Assembly: GCA_017990865.1 (NCBI GenBank)
Contig: JAGNNB010000128.1
Coordinates: 1 to 7,977 of the forward strand
DNA length: 7,977 bases
From: Lysobacteraceae bacterium
GTDB lineage: Bacteria; Pseudomonadota; Gammaproteobacteria; Xanthomonadales; Xanthomonadaceae
Reading direction: 5' to 3'
The notes beneath the pieces were generated by a model. The model did not search any database, was not told the origin of the DNA, and worked only from the letters and a program-made list of their open reading frames with translations. Made by a program: the position numbers and the translations under genes. Of the stretch, positions 1-6,390 are shown one piece after another (position 1 is the first letter of the stretch; the number at the start of each line of letters is the position of its first letter).

Positions 1-363
1 GCGTTGGCCGTAGGTCGCGGCGAATTGCTGCGCGATCGTGCCGGCCGAGGTGGTGACGGTCATCTTGTCCGGCGAAAAATGCGCGATGGTTTGTTGTAAC
101 GGCGTCTGCACGCCTTCGAAACTGCCGTCGAGCACGATTTCGCCGGTGGGCGAGGACGCGGCCGACATCGCCAGCACGCGATACGACACCCAAATCGGTT
201 GCGCCGGATCGACGTTCGCCGGCATCGGAACGGACAGATGGCTCGGCATCTCCGGGGCGAGCGGCGTCGCGAGTTGCGCCTTGGCCAGCACTTGGGCCTG
301 CGTCTCGTTCGAAGCGAACAGCGTGGTCAATGCGAAAGCGGCGATCAGAAAAGCGTGGCGCAT
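1..363 (-). CDS. Exported protein of unknown function, N-terminal part (cut by window edge)
   Basis: The frame read leftward from the ATG at 363-361 stays open for all 121 codons to the window edge, so only the N-terminal part is visible. It begins MRHAFLIAAFALTTLFASNETQA, a typical Sec signal peptide: a basic start, a hydrophobic core at residues 4-17, and a likely signal peptidase I cut after Ala23 (T-Q-A). The mature part is rich in Ala, Pro, Thr and Gln, with segments such as PIWVSYRVLAMSA and GEIVLDGSFEGVQTPLQQ. There is no lipobox and no cysteine in the visible part. I do not recognise the family. It is probably periplasmic or secreted. The ribosome site is weak: GGA sits about eight bases before the ATG. 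It diverges from the beta-helix gene at 615. The reading frame is well supported by its length and signal peptide; the function is unknown. Confidence 0.75.
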   Translation of the reverse strand, partial: MRHAFLIAAFALTTLFASNETQAQVLAKAQLATPLAPEMPSHLSVPMPANVDPAQPIWVSYRVLAMSAASSPTGEIVLDGSFEGVQTPLQQTIAHFSPDKMTVTTSAGTIAQQFAATYGQR

Positions 364-453
364 GGGCGATCCGGCAGACTCGAAACGGAGGGCGCGAGTA
401 TGTTGGGCGACGGTGTCGGAGTAAAGAAGTCGCAGTCGGATGCAACGGAATTG

Positions 454-497
454 GCGTTACAGAAAAAGCGCGCGATGACGTTCTTCCGGCGTAACGC
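454..497. repeat. Inverted repeat GCGTTAC/GTAACGC
   Basis: The arms GCGTTAC (454-460) and GTAACGC (491-497) are perfect reverse complements separated by 30 bases. They lie upstream of the candidate -10 box of the beta-helix gene. The arm spacing of 37 bp, start to start, is about 3.5 helical turns. A looped operator is possible, but so is chance. Confidence 0.3.
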
Positions 498-516
498 GAT
501 TTCCCGCATTTTTCGC

Positions 517-522
517 TATGCT
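517..522 (+). promoter_or_regulatory. Candidate -10 box of the beta-helix gene
   Basis: TATGCT matches TATAAT at four of six positions, including the key first T-A and the last T. It predicts a start near 529 and a leader of about 86 bases before the ATG at 615. No recognisable -35 lies 16-18 bases upstream. The same hexamer lies before putP. Confidence 0.3.
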
Positions 523-614
523 CCGCTTCGCGGCGCGCTCGCGATGCGGGCGATGGGGGATCGAATCGGAACCGAACGGCCAGTGTCGTTCCGTTCCGCG
601 ATGCGAGGTTCGCC

Positions 615-2357
615 ATGTCCGACATCCGATCTTCCGTCTTTTCCCGCGCTGCGCTATCGCGACTCGCTGCGGCGGCGCTCATCGCGTCGGCAACGTCGTC
701 CTGCGGTCTGCAGCGCACCGATACGCAAACGGATTCGCGCGCGAATTCCCGGGTCGATGCTTCGAACGGCGCTCGAACGGACGCGCGGCTTTCCCGTGCC
801 GCGCGCGCCGATGCGCGCGTGGTCGCGACGGCCAGTACGACGCGCGTCGTCGCCAGCCGGCCGTATCCTTCGCGTTGGGTGTCGAACCGTTTGAGCGTGA
901 GCAAGAGCGGCGCCGGCGCGATCATCTCGGCGCCTTCGGGCATTGATTGCGGATCGAGCTGCAGCGCGGATTTCGACGTCAACGCATCGGTGACGTTGGT
1001 CGCGACGCCCGCGGCGGGTCAACGTTTCGTGAGTTGGAGCGGCGCCTGCAGCGGCAGCGAACAACTGTGCACCGTCGCGATGAACGCGGCGCGCAGCGCG
1101 ACCGCGACCTTCGCGGCGGCGCAAACCGCCGTCGCGAATGCGGCCACCTGCGGACGCAGCGATGTGCAGAGCGCGGTCGATACCGTTGCCGACGGCGGCA
1201 CCGTCAACGTGCCCGCCGGGAACTGCGCATGGGACGATGCGGTGTGGTGGAAGAACAAGAACGTCAAGCTGATCGGCGCCGGCAAGGACGCGACGATCGT
1301 GAACTGCGCGCCCTGTTTCAATATCCAATCCACGGCGACATCCAGCGCGTTTTCGCGTTGGCGCATTTCCGGCATGACCCTGCGGGGCGCCGCACCGAGC
1401 GGCATCGTCATTACGCTTTGGGACAATTACGGCGGCGCGCACTACGGCTGGCGCATCGATCACATGCGTTTCCAATATCCGGGCGCCGGCAGCGGTTACG
1501 GCATCTTCATCGGCGGCCCGACGTACGGGCTGATCGATCACAACGAATGGCAATGGGGCAATGGCCTCGCGATCATCGTCGCCGCGCAGATCGATTCCGA
1601 ATATCCGGCGAGCCTCGCGAACCCGCAAGGCGGTTATGTGTTGTCGCAACCGTTGGAGATGGGCTCGCCGAAAGCGGTGTACATCGAAGACAACACCTAC
1701 GTGTCCACCGCGCCCGGCGGTTGCGCGGCGTACGACACGTCCAGTGGAGGCGGACGCGCGGTGTTTCGCTACAACACGGTCACGGGCTGTCTGTACTACA
1801 GCCATTGGACGCGCACGGTCGAGATCGGCGGCGTGCTGCACGAAATCTATCGCAACACCTTCAACGGCAACGCCGCGTTCGACATGTATCCGATTCGCTT
1901 GGAAGCCGGCACCGGCGCGATTTTCGACAACACCAACCTGATGAGCGACAACTACGCGCTGCTCGACGAACGCCGCGGTTTCGTGGAAGACAGTGCGCCG
2001 CTCGGCGCCTGCGACGGCAGCAAAGCCTGGGACGGCAACGCGGGCGACCCCGCCGCGCCGGGATGGCCCTGTCTCGGTCAGATCGGTCGTGCGCCGGGGC
2101 GCTCCATCGCGCAGATCGTCGCCGGCAGCAAACAACTCTCGGCGCCGCTGTACGTCTGGAACAACGGCCGGCAATCTACCTGCCGCACCGGCGGCGCCTG
2201 CGACAACAGCATGGGCGTGAGCGTCTACGGCGGTTCCGAGGCGTATGTCAAAGCCACGCCGCATCCGAACGGCGAAGTGGATTACGTGGTGAGCGCGCTG
2301 CCGAAACCCGGCTACCGGCCGTTCGTGTATCCGCATCCGTTGTCGAGCGGGCCATAG
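615..2357 (+). CDS. Exported InlB-type-repeat and beta-helix (pectin-lyase fold) protein
   Basis: This 580-residue protein is predicted to be exported. An N-terminal hydrophobic stretch (residues 12-27) leads to TSSC at 27-30, a poor lipobox: Cys30 may be lipidated, or the signal may be cut by signal peptidase I. Residues 35-90 are a Ser/Arg/Ala-rich, probably disordered linker. Residues 93-167 match the divergent InlB B-repeat pattern: GxGxIxSxPxGIDCGxxC, VTLVATPAAGQRFVSWSGAC, then C-T-V and SATATF. Its four cysteines (112, 116, 145, 152) could form disulfides. From about 179 to the C-terminus short repetitive strands (for example TVNVPAGN, VKLIGAGKDATIV, VYIEDNTY, HEIYRNTF) suggest a right-handed parallel beta-helix of the pectin-lyase superfamily. 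It ends with GYRPFVYPHPL, an ending I associate with such secreted proteins. A GAGG ribosome site at 604-607 supports this ATG. Substrate and enzymatic activity are unknown; polysaccharide binding or cleavage is an inference from the fold. Confidence 0.85.
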   Translation: MSDIRSSVFSRAALSRLAAAALIASATSSCGLQRTDTQTDSRANSRVDASNGARTDARLSRAARADARVVATASTTRVVASRPYPSRWVSNRLSVSKSGAGAIISAPSGIDCGSSCSADFDVNASVTLVATPAAGQRFVSWSGACSGSEQLCTVAMNAARSATATFAAAQTAVANAATCGRSDVQSAVDTVADGGTVNVPAGNCAWDDAVWWKNKNVKLIGAGKDATIVNCAPCFNIQSTATSSAFSRWRISGMTLRGAAPSGIVITLWDNYGGAHYGWRIDHMRFQYPGAGSGYGIFIGGPTYGLIDHNEWQWGNGLAIIVAAQIDSEYPASLANPQGGYVLSQPLEMGSPKAVYIEDNTYVSTAPGGCAAYDTSSGGGRAVFRYNTVTGCLYYSHWTRTVEIGGVLHEIYRNTFNGNAAFDMYPIRLEAGTGAIFDNTNLMSDNYALLDERRGFVEDSAPLGACDGSKAWDGNAGDPAAPGWPCLGQIGRAPGRSIAQIVAGSKQLSAPLYVWNNGRQSTCRTGGACDNSMGVSVYGGSEAYVKATPHPNGEVDYVVSALPKPGYRPFVYPHPLSSGP

Positions 2358-2440
2358 CGTTCTGCGGCGGCAGCCATCCGAAACATGCGACGATCAAAAA
2401 TACAACGATAAAAGAGCGCCAAGATGCTTATTCGATCGCG
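2358..2440. other. Convergent intergenic gap
   Basis: Eighty-three bases separate the stop of the beta-helix gene from the stop of alkB on the other strand. The middle is locally A-rich (around 2396-2414), unlike the flanks. I see no strong stem followed by a T run for either direction. Termination here may be Rho-dependent. Confidence 0.5.
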
Positions 2441-3532
2441 TTAGCGCGCCGTTTTTGCGAGCGGCATGTCGCTGCGGAACGCTTCGACACGCGGATTGAT
2501 CGCCCGAAACCACAGCGGCGGGCATAGCGCCAGCAAGAACATCGCGGCATAGCCGCCGGGTAACTGCGGGCTGTCGGCGTGATGCAGCAGCGCTTGATAA
2601 CGTCGGCGCGGCGTTTCGTGGTGGTCGGAATGCCGCTGCAGATGGAACAGCAGCCAATTGCTGAGCAGATAATCCGAATTCCACGAATGCAGATGCGTGG
2701 TGCGCTCGTAGCGGCCGTCGCCGAGTTTCCGGCGCTCCAAACCGTAATGTTCGATGTAGTTGATGATTTCCAGCGCGCAGGCGGCGAAAAACCCTTGCGC
2801 CAGGAAATAGGCGAGACCGATCGGTCCCAGCCACAGCGCGAATGCCGCCGCCAGCGTCAGCCATAACGCCGTCCAAGCGATCAATTCGTTGCGCGGGCTC
2901 CAGGGGCGATGTCCGAGTTTCGCCAGGCGCGCCGCTTCGAGTCGCCACGCGTTCGCGGTGTTGCGCAGCAAGGCGCGCGGCAGGAAATGCCAGAGCGATT
3001 GCCCGAAACGCGCGCTCGAGGCGTCTTCCGGCGTGGAGACATGCACATGATGGCCGCGTACGTGTTCGATCTTGAAACCGTGATAGCCCACGCTGGTCAG
3101 CAGCATGCCGCCGGCCGCGCGTTCCAGTCGCGTGTCTTTGTGGATCAATTCGTGGGCGACGTTGATCGCCAGCACGCCGCCGACGATGCCCTGCGACAGC
3201 ACCCAGCCGACGGTGCCGCCAATCCCGAAATCGGCGTGCGCGAAATGCCAACCCGACCAGATCATCACCGACCACTGCGCCGGCAGCGCGAGCAGCGTCA
3301 TCGCCGCGAACCAATGGTCGCGCTCCAGCGACAACGCTCGCTCCGGTGTCGGGTTGCGCGGATCGTGCCCCAGCGCGTAATCGGCCGCGGGCACCAGCAC
3401 GAACAGGAAGAACAGCGGAAACCAGGCCATCGCCTCGGTGTGCCCGGTGCGCGCGCCGAGCCATGCCGCGATCGGCATCAGCGCGGGCACCACGAAGACC
3501 GACAAGAATCCGAGGCGTTTCCAGAGCGGCAT
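2441..3532 (-). CDS. alkB: Alkane 1-monooxygenase (AlkB-type membrane di-iron hydroxylase)
   Basis: This 363-residue integral membrane protein should hydroxylate the terminal carbon of n-alkanes, using O2 and electrons from rubredoxin. All signature motifs of the AlkB family are present: HELIHK at 127-132, EHVRGHH at 156-162 followed by STPEDASSAR, NYIEHYG at 258-264 (the HYG motif that separates alkane hydroxylases from other membrane desaturase-like enzymes), and LQRHSDHH at 298-305 followed by PRRRYQAL. These histidines bind the di-iron centre at the cytoplasmic face. Hydrophobic segments near 7-27, 34-50, 75-95, 104-124, 217-235 and 238-257 fit the usual six helices. The protein is somewhat shorter than the roughly 400-residue classical enzymes, mostly at the termini. 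The ribosome site is weak (GAG about 10 bases upstream). Rubredoxin and its reductase are absent from the window. The gene is distinct from the DNA-repair gene also called alkB. Chain-length preference cannot be read from the sequence. Confidence 0.93.
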   Translation of the reverse strand: MPLWKRLGFLSVFVVPALMPIAAWLGARTGHTEAMAWFPLFFLFVLVPAADYALGHDPRNPTPERALSLERDHWFAAMTLLALPAQWSVMIWSGWHFAHADFGIGGTVGWVLSQGIVGGVLAINVAHELIHKDTRLERAAGGMLLTSVGYHGFKIEHVRGHHVHVSTPEDASSARFGQSLWHFLPRALLRNTANAWRLEAARLAKLGHRPWSPRNELIAWTALWLTLAAAFALWLGPIGLAYFLAQGFFAACALEIINYIEHYGLERRKLGDGRYERTTHLHSWNSDYLLSNWLLFHLQRHSDHHETPRRRYQALLHHADSPQLPGGYAAMFLLALCPPLWFRAINPRVEAFRSDMPLAKTAR

Positions 3533-3568
3533 GCGGAGCGACTCATCGTAGCGGTGCGATACGACGAC

Positions 3569-3596
3569 AGCCTACGCGGATCGCGCTTCGATTCAA
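3569..3596 (-). promoter_or_regulatory. Candidate alkB promoter
   Basis: Read on the minus strand, TTGAAT (3596-3591) and TAGGCT (3574-3569) are separated by 16 bases. The -35 keeps TTGA and the -10 keeps TA and the final T. The predicted start near 3562 gives a leader of about 30 bases before the alkB ATG. This would allow alkB to be transcribed independently of the HzsA-like gene upstream. Confidence 0.4.
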
Positions 3597-3615
3597 GCCG
3601 CAGCGGTGATGCGGA

Positions 3616-3647
3616 CGTTCGAGCAGTCGTTCGAGCGGGGCGTTCGA
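3616..3647. repeat. Three spaced copies of CGTTCGA
   Basis: CGTTCGA occurs at 3616, 3628 and 3641, with spacings of 12 and 13 bp; the first two copies extend to CGTTCGAGC. They lie just upstream of the candidate alkB promoter, 20 to 50 bp from its -35 box. A repeated protein-binding site is possible. The word is short and GC-rich, so chance is not excluded. Confidence 0.35.
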
Positions 3648-3655
3648 TGCGCGAT

Positions 3656-3672
3656 GCGCCCGCGATGGGCGC
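3656..3672 (-). terminator. Hairpin just after the HzsA-like stop codon, no U tract
   Basis: GCGCCC (3656-3661) and GGGCGC (3667-3672) form a perfect 6-bp stem with a 5-base loop, starting four bases past the stop codon of the HzsA-like gene. No T run follows on the minus strand, so it is not a classical intrinsic terminator. It could stabilise the 3' end or weaken read-through into alkB. Confidence 0.3.
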
Positions 3673-3676
3673 GTGC

Positions 3677-6109
3677 TCAGCGCCGTGGGGCCGCCGTGCG
3701 CGATGGGCGAGGGCGCTCGCCGCCGCGGTCACTGCTGCTTCCATCGCCGCGCGCATCGCTCTGTGCGCGAGCGGGGATCGCGGCGGCCGATGCGGACATC
3801 GGTTTGACGGTCGAACTCGCAGTGTGCGGCGGGCGCGGGCGTGCGGCGGAACCGCGGCCGATCACGATGTTCGCGGTCTGCTTCCAATGGCGCAGCAGGG
3901 CACGCAGCGCTTCGGGCTTGTTCGCCGGCTCCGGTTCGCCGGCTTGATTCATCGCGTTCTGGCCATGACAACCGGTGCAGGTGCGGATTTCGCCGGGCTG
4001 CATCGTCACCCACAAGCGCTCGCGCACGATGGCGACGCCGTTGGCATCCGTCGTTTGCCACGTCAATGCGCGATTGGCCGGAACGAAGGCCGCTGTGGAA
4101 CCGTCGGCGGCGATCTTCACGCTGCCCGGCGGCCCGGAGGCGTTCGGCGGATTGCGCGTATGCGTCATCGGCTGCGCGATCGGGCGTCGGCCCGATCGGT
4201 TCGCGCCGTAACCGCGCACCGCGTTGGCCTGCAGAATTTGATAGTGCGCGATGTCGTAGACGCGGCCGTTCCCGTTCGTCGTGACCGTACCCGCGGGCAC
4301 GCGCAGATTGAACGGTTGTTGCCGGTCGCCGCGGTCGCGGCTGGTTTGATCGCGGGTGACGATCAACGCCAGATCGTTCGCTTTCAGCCATTCGCGCAGC
4401 AGCGCTTCGTCGATGTTCTCTTCAGCGATGACGGCCTTTTCCGGTGCGGGCAGCGGCGGCGTATGAACGTCGGGGCGACGCCTCACGGCCACTTCGGTTG
4501 CTTCGATTTCCCACAGCGGCCCGCTGTAGTTCAACAGCGCATCGGGGCTCCACCACGACAGGGTCTTTTGGATGCCGGGCGTGAGCGCCGGGCCTGCGAC
4601 CAGCAGGCCGTTGGGGTCGGTCAGCAATTGGTGCAAACGGAAAATGGTGCCGGTCTGCGTCACCGCGTTCGGCGTGTACGAAGCGACCATCTGCCCGCCG
4701 GACATCGGCAGCGGATTGCGGAAGCGGCCGCCGGGCAAGCCGGCGCCGGTTTCCGCTGCCGAAGCGTTCTCGAACGTCATCTGCTCGGGATTCAACTGCG
4801 GCGCGCCGGTGAAGCGCACGATCTGGTTCGAGGTCATCGTGCCGAATTCGCCGGTGTGGATCGCGTAATACATGCCCGGATTGCGCGGATCTTCGCGCAC
4901 ATGGAACACGCCGCCGTCCTGGCGGATGCGTTTGCGATTGGCGATCAGCGCTTCGTTGCTGTAGTCCGACAGCGCGGCATCGTCCAGAAAGGACTTGGGC
5001 AAATAGCCGAACGCCATTTCCTGCCGGCCGATGTGATTGAGCGTCAATTCGCCGCTGCCGTCCTGCTGCATCTGCCAGGGCGTGAACAGGTTGCTGGTGT
5101 AGCCGGCGACGGCGCCGTACGCGCCGCTCGACGCCTGCCGCGGTTCCGGAAACGTTTCGTCGTGATGCGTCAATCGCGCCGCATCGGGCGCTTCGCTGGC
5201 GAAATTGAACGCGCCGTAGGTGCCGGCATCCGCTTGTTGATCGCGCTGCAGATGGTCCCAGCGCACGAATACGATGCGACCGTAGCTGTCGATCGACGGC
5301 GAGAACGCGCCGCTCGGCGTGTGGTTGAGCATCTTCAGCGCGCCGCTGGCCGGGTCGAGGCTGTACAGGCCGGTGATGGTGGCCGTGCTTTCGTATTCGT
5401 CGAGCTGCGGATACAGATGCGCCGCGCCGCCGATCGGGCGGTCGGAGGCGAACAGAATGCGGTCGTCGCTGGCGTAGAACGGCGAGACGTTGTTGTACTG
5501 CGCGGGTTGATGCGGCACTTTCGTCACCACCGCGGTGCCGCCCTGTTCCAGCCCGGTCACTTCGTACAACTGCCAGCGATGCTCGGTCACCGCGTATTGC
5601 TGCGGCGGCGCGCCGACGACCATGCTGAACACGGCTTTCTTACCGTCCCAATGCACGGTCGGTTCGCGCACGGCGATGGCTTGCGCGGTTTGCAGACCCT
5701 GCATGCCGTAGCCGGCTTCGCGGGTGAGATTGCGCACGCTGCCATCGGGGTAACGAATCATCAGATCGCCGCCCCGCGGCACGGAAGAAACCGAGGCGAG
5801 ATGGTTCGCGAACGTCGACATCCGGCCCGCGAACGGGTCCGCCCCCGGCGTCGGTACTTGCGTGACGAACAGCACCGGGTTCTGCAAGGCGCCCACGTTG
5901 ACGGCCGTCGCCGCCGCGCGTATGCGCGTCGCGCCGAGGCCGATTGTCGTCGCCGTGTCGTCGATCTTACCGATCGATATATCGGCGGGCGACCGCGCCG
6001 ATTCGTTCGTGCAGCCGACTAGCGCGAGCCCCAGCATGGCGACGGTGGCGGTGCGAAGGATGAAGGCGTTGCGGGCGCTGCGAATGGCCGTAACGGAGAG
6101 GGCGTGCAT
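3677..6109 (-). CDS. HzsA-related lipoprotein with propeller-like domain and one c-type haem site
   Basis: Numbered from the ATG at 6109, the protein has 810 residues. A lipoprotein signal ends in L-V-G-C at 30-33, so it should be lipidated at Cys33; Thr34, not Asp, follows, which predicts outer-membrane sorting. The middle contains blade-like segments such as ILFASDRP (218-225), GLYSLDPASG (247-256) and IVFVRWDHLQRDQQ (279-292). I associate these with proteins carrying the hydrazine synthase alpha-subunit middle domain. CTGCH at 711-715 is the only c-type haem motif, and the whole protein has just three cysteines: the lipid anchor and the haem pair. About 95 residues follow the haem site, the last 55 or so low-complexity. 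The precise function of this family in non-anammox bacteria is unknown to me; an electron-transfer or small-molecule redox role is inference. It reads toward alkB, 144 nt away. Confidence 0.82.
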   Translation of the reverse strand: MHALSVTAIRSARNAFILRTATVAMLGLALVGCTNESARSPADISIGKIDDTATTIGLGATRIRAAATAVNVGALQNPVLFVTQVPTPGADPFAGRMSTFANHLASVSSVPRGGDLMIRYPDGSVRNLTREAGYGMQGLQTAQAIAVREPTVHWDGKKAVFSMVVGAPPQQYAVTEHRWQLYEVTGLEQGGTAVVTKVPHQPAQYNNVSPFYASDDRILFASDRPIGGAAHLYPQLDEYESTATITGLYSLDPASGALKMLNHTPSGAFSPSIDSYGRIVFVRWDHLQRDQQADAGTYGAFNFASEAPDAARLTHHDETFPEPRQASSGAYGAVAGYTSNLFTPWQMQQDGSGELTLNHIGRQEMAFGYLPKSFLDDAALSDYSNEALIANRKRIRQDGGVFHVREDPRNPGMYYAIHTGEFGTMTSNQIVRFTGAPQLNPEQMTFENASAAETGAGLPGGRFRNPLPMSGGQMVASYTPNAVTQTGTIFRLHQLLTDPNGLLVAGPALTPGIQKTLSWWSPDALLNYSGPLWEIEATEVAVRRRPDVHTPPLPAPEKAVIAEENIDEALLREWLKANDLALIVTRDQTSRDRGDRQQPFNLRVPAGTVTTNGNGRVYDIAHYQILQANAVRGYGANRSGRRPIAQPMTHTRNPPNASGPPGSVKIAADGSTAAFVPANRALTWQTTDANGVAIVRERLWVTMQPGEIRTCTGCHGQNAMNQAGEPEPANKPEALRALLRHWKQTANIVIGRGSAARPRPPHTASSTVKPMSASAAAIPARAQSDARGDGSSSDRGGERPRPSRTAAPRR

Positions 6110-6113
6110 GGGG

Positions 6114-6117
6114 CCTC
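6114..6117 (-). promoter_or_regulatory. Ribosome binding site choosing the start at 6109
   Basis: Read on the minus strand, GAGG at 6117-6114 lies four bases before the ATG at 6109-6107. The in-frame ATG 12 bases further upstream (6121-6119) is preceded by pyrimidine-rich CTCCTTCTC, which is no Shine-Dalgarno match. The downstream start is therefore preferred, and it gives a normal lipoprotein signal peptide. Confidence 0.6.
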
Positions 6118-6132
6118 GCATATCGAGAAGGA

Positions 6133-6174
6133 GTTCGAGAAGAACAGTTCGAGAAGAGCCGTTCTTGAAGAGCC
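6133..6174. repeat. 14-bp tandem repeat, three units
   Basis: Three contiguous 14-bp units lie at 6133-6146 (GTTCGAGAAGAACA), 6147-6160 (GTTCGAGAAGAGCC) and 6161-6174 (GTTCTTGAAGAGCC). A degenerate partial unit (ATCGAGAAGGA) precedes them at 6122-6132. Neighbouring units differ at two or three positions. The array would lie in the 5' leader of the HzsA-like mRNA, ending about 24 bases before the ATG. It is too short and spacer-free to be CRISPR. Confidence 0.75.
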
Positions 6175-6228
6175 GCCGCCGAGAGACGAACGATGCGCTG
6201 CCCGGCCGATCTCGCGGTACGCGGCGCC

Positions 6229-6246
6229 GTTCGCTCGGATGCGAAC
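6229..6246. promoter_or_regulatory. Dyad GTTCGC-N6-GCGAAC
   Basis: Perfect 6-bp arms (6229-6234 and 6241-6246) flank six bases. It falls about 20-37 bases downstream of the predicted start of the HzsA-like transcript, so it could be a repressor operator or a leader hairpin. It has no T run. Confidence 0.35.
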
Positions 6247-6272
6247 GCGAGCCCCCTGCGCTCGTGCGGACG

Positions 6273-6278
6273 ATTCTA
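6273..6278 (-). promoter_or_regulatory. Candidate -10 box of the HzsA-like gene
   Basis: On the minus strand TAGAAT (6278-6273) matches TATAAT at five of six positions. It predicts a start near 6266 and a leader of about 157 bases. There is no recognisable -35 box, which fits an activator-dependent promoter; the CRP-like site lies at the right distance upstream. Confidence 0.45.
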
Positions 6279-6300
6279 GGCGCGTCCGCGTCGCGATGGT

Positions 6301-6316
6301 TGTGATCGGAATCACG
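6301..6316. promoter_or_regulatory. CRP/Clp-like binding site
   Basis: TGTGA (6301-6305), six bases, then TCACG (6312-6316) matches the CRP consensus TGTGA-N6-TCACA at nine of ten conserved positions. Clp, the CRP homologue of Xanthomonadales, is known to recognise essentially the same sequence. The centre (6308.5) is about 42 bp upstream of the predicted start of the HzsA-like transcript, which is class II geometry. It lies about 100 bp upstream of the predicted putP start, so it could also influence putP. Confidence 0.55.
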
Positions 6317-6360
6317 TCAGGCTTTGGCGCGGACTTTGGCGTCGGACTTCGCCGCCGACC

Positions 6361-6390
6361 GGCGGTGCGGGCCGCTCGGCCCGCACCGCC
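6361..6390. repeat. Perfect 13-bp-arm dyad upstream of putP
   Basis: GGCGGTGCGGGCC (6361-6373), loop GCTC, and GGCCCGCACCGCC (6378-6390) pair perfectly. Allowing one bulged C at 6391, ACC (6358-6360) also pairs with GGT (6392-6394), giving a 16-bp stem. A competing small stem uses CCGCC (6352-6356) with GGCGG (6361-6365). No T run follows on either strand, so this is not a normal intrinsic terminator. The dyad centre lies about 35 bp upstream of the predicted putP start, over the place of the -35 box, which suggests an operator. Confidence 0.7.

Larger units (their letters stand above)
364..614. other. Divergent intergenic region
   Basis: This 251-bp gap separates two divergent genes for exported proteins and must hold both promoters. 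On the plus strand a TATGCT hexamer at 517-522 is a candidate -10 box. On the minus strand I see no convincing -35/-10 pair. An inverted repeat with 7-bp arms (GCGTTAC at 454-460, GTAACGC at 491-497) lies between. No small gene with a good ribosome site is visible. Confidence 0.6.

Noticed and set aside
38..424. 128-codon plus-strand open frame at the left edge
   Set aside because: It is antisense to the exported-protein gene at 1-363, which has a signal peptide and a cleaner frame. No ribosome site or domain supports it.
654..2336. 560-codon minus-strand open frame
   Set aside because: It is the antisense shadow of the beta-helix gene. Composition is Arg/Ala/Val-rich and no motif or ribosome site supports it.
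2437..2456. Intrinsic terminator after the beta-helix gene (CGCG stem then TTTTT)
   Set aside because: The stem has only four pairs, two bases intervene before the T run, and it overlaps the end of alkB coding sequence. Too weak to call.
2909..6022. 1037-codon plus-strand open frame
   Set aside because: It runs antisense across alkB and the HzsA-like gene. Its product is Arg/His/Gly-rich without domains, as expected for the mirror frame of GC-rich coding DNA.
3677..6109. True hydrazine synthase subunit (anammox)
   Set aside because: Only one haem site is present, no partner subunits are nearby, and the setting is a heterotrophic proteobacterium. Only a domain-level relation is claimed.
6110..6121. 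Upstream ATG (6121) as the start of the HzsA-like protein
   Set aside because: No Shine-Dalgarno match precedes it, while the ATG at 6109 has GAGG four bases upstream and an intact lipoprotein signal.
6122..6174. CRISPR array
   Set aside because: Units are 14 bp, contiguous and without spacers, and no cas gene is present.
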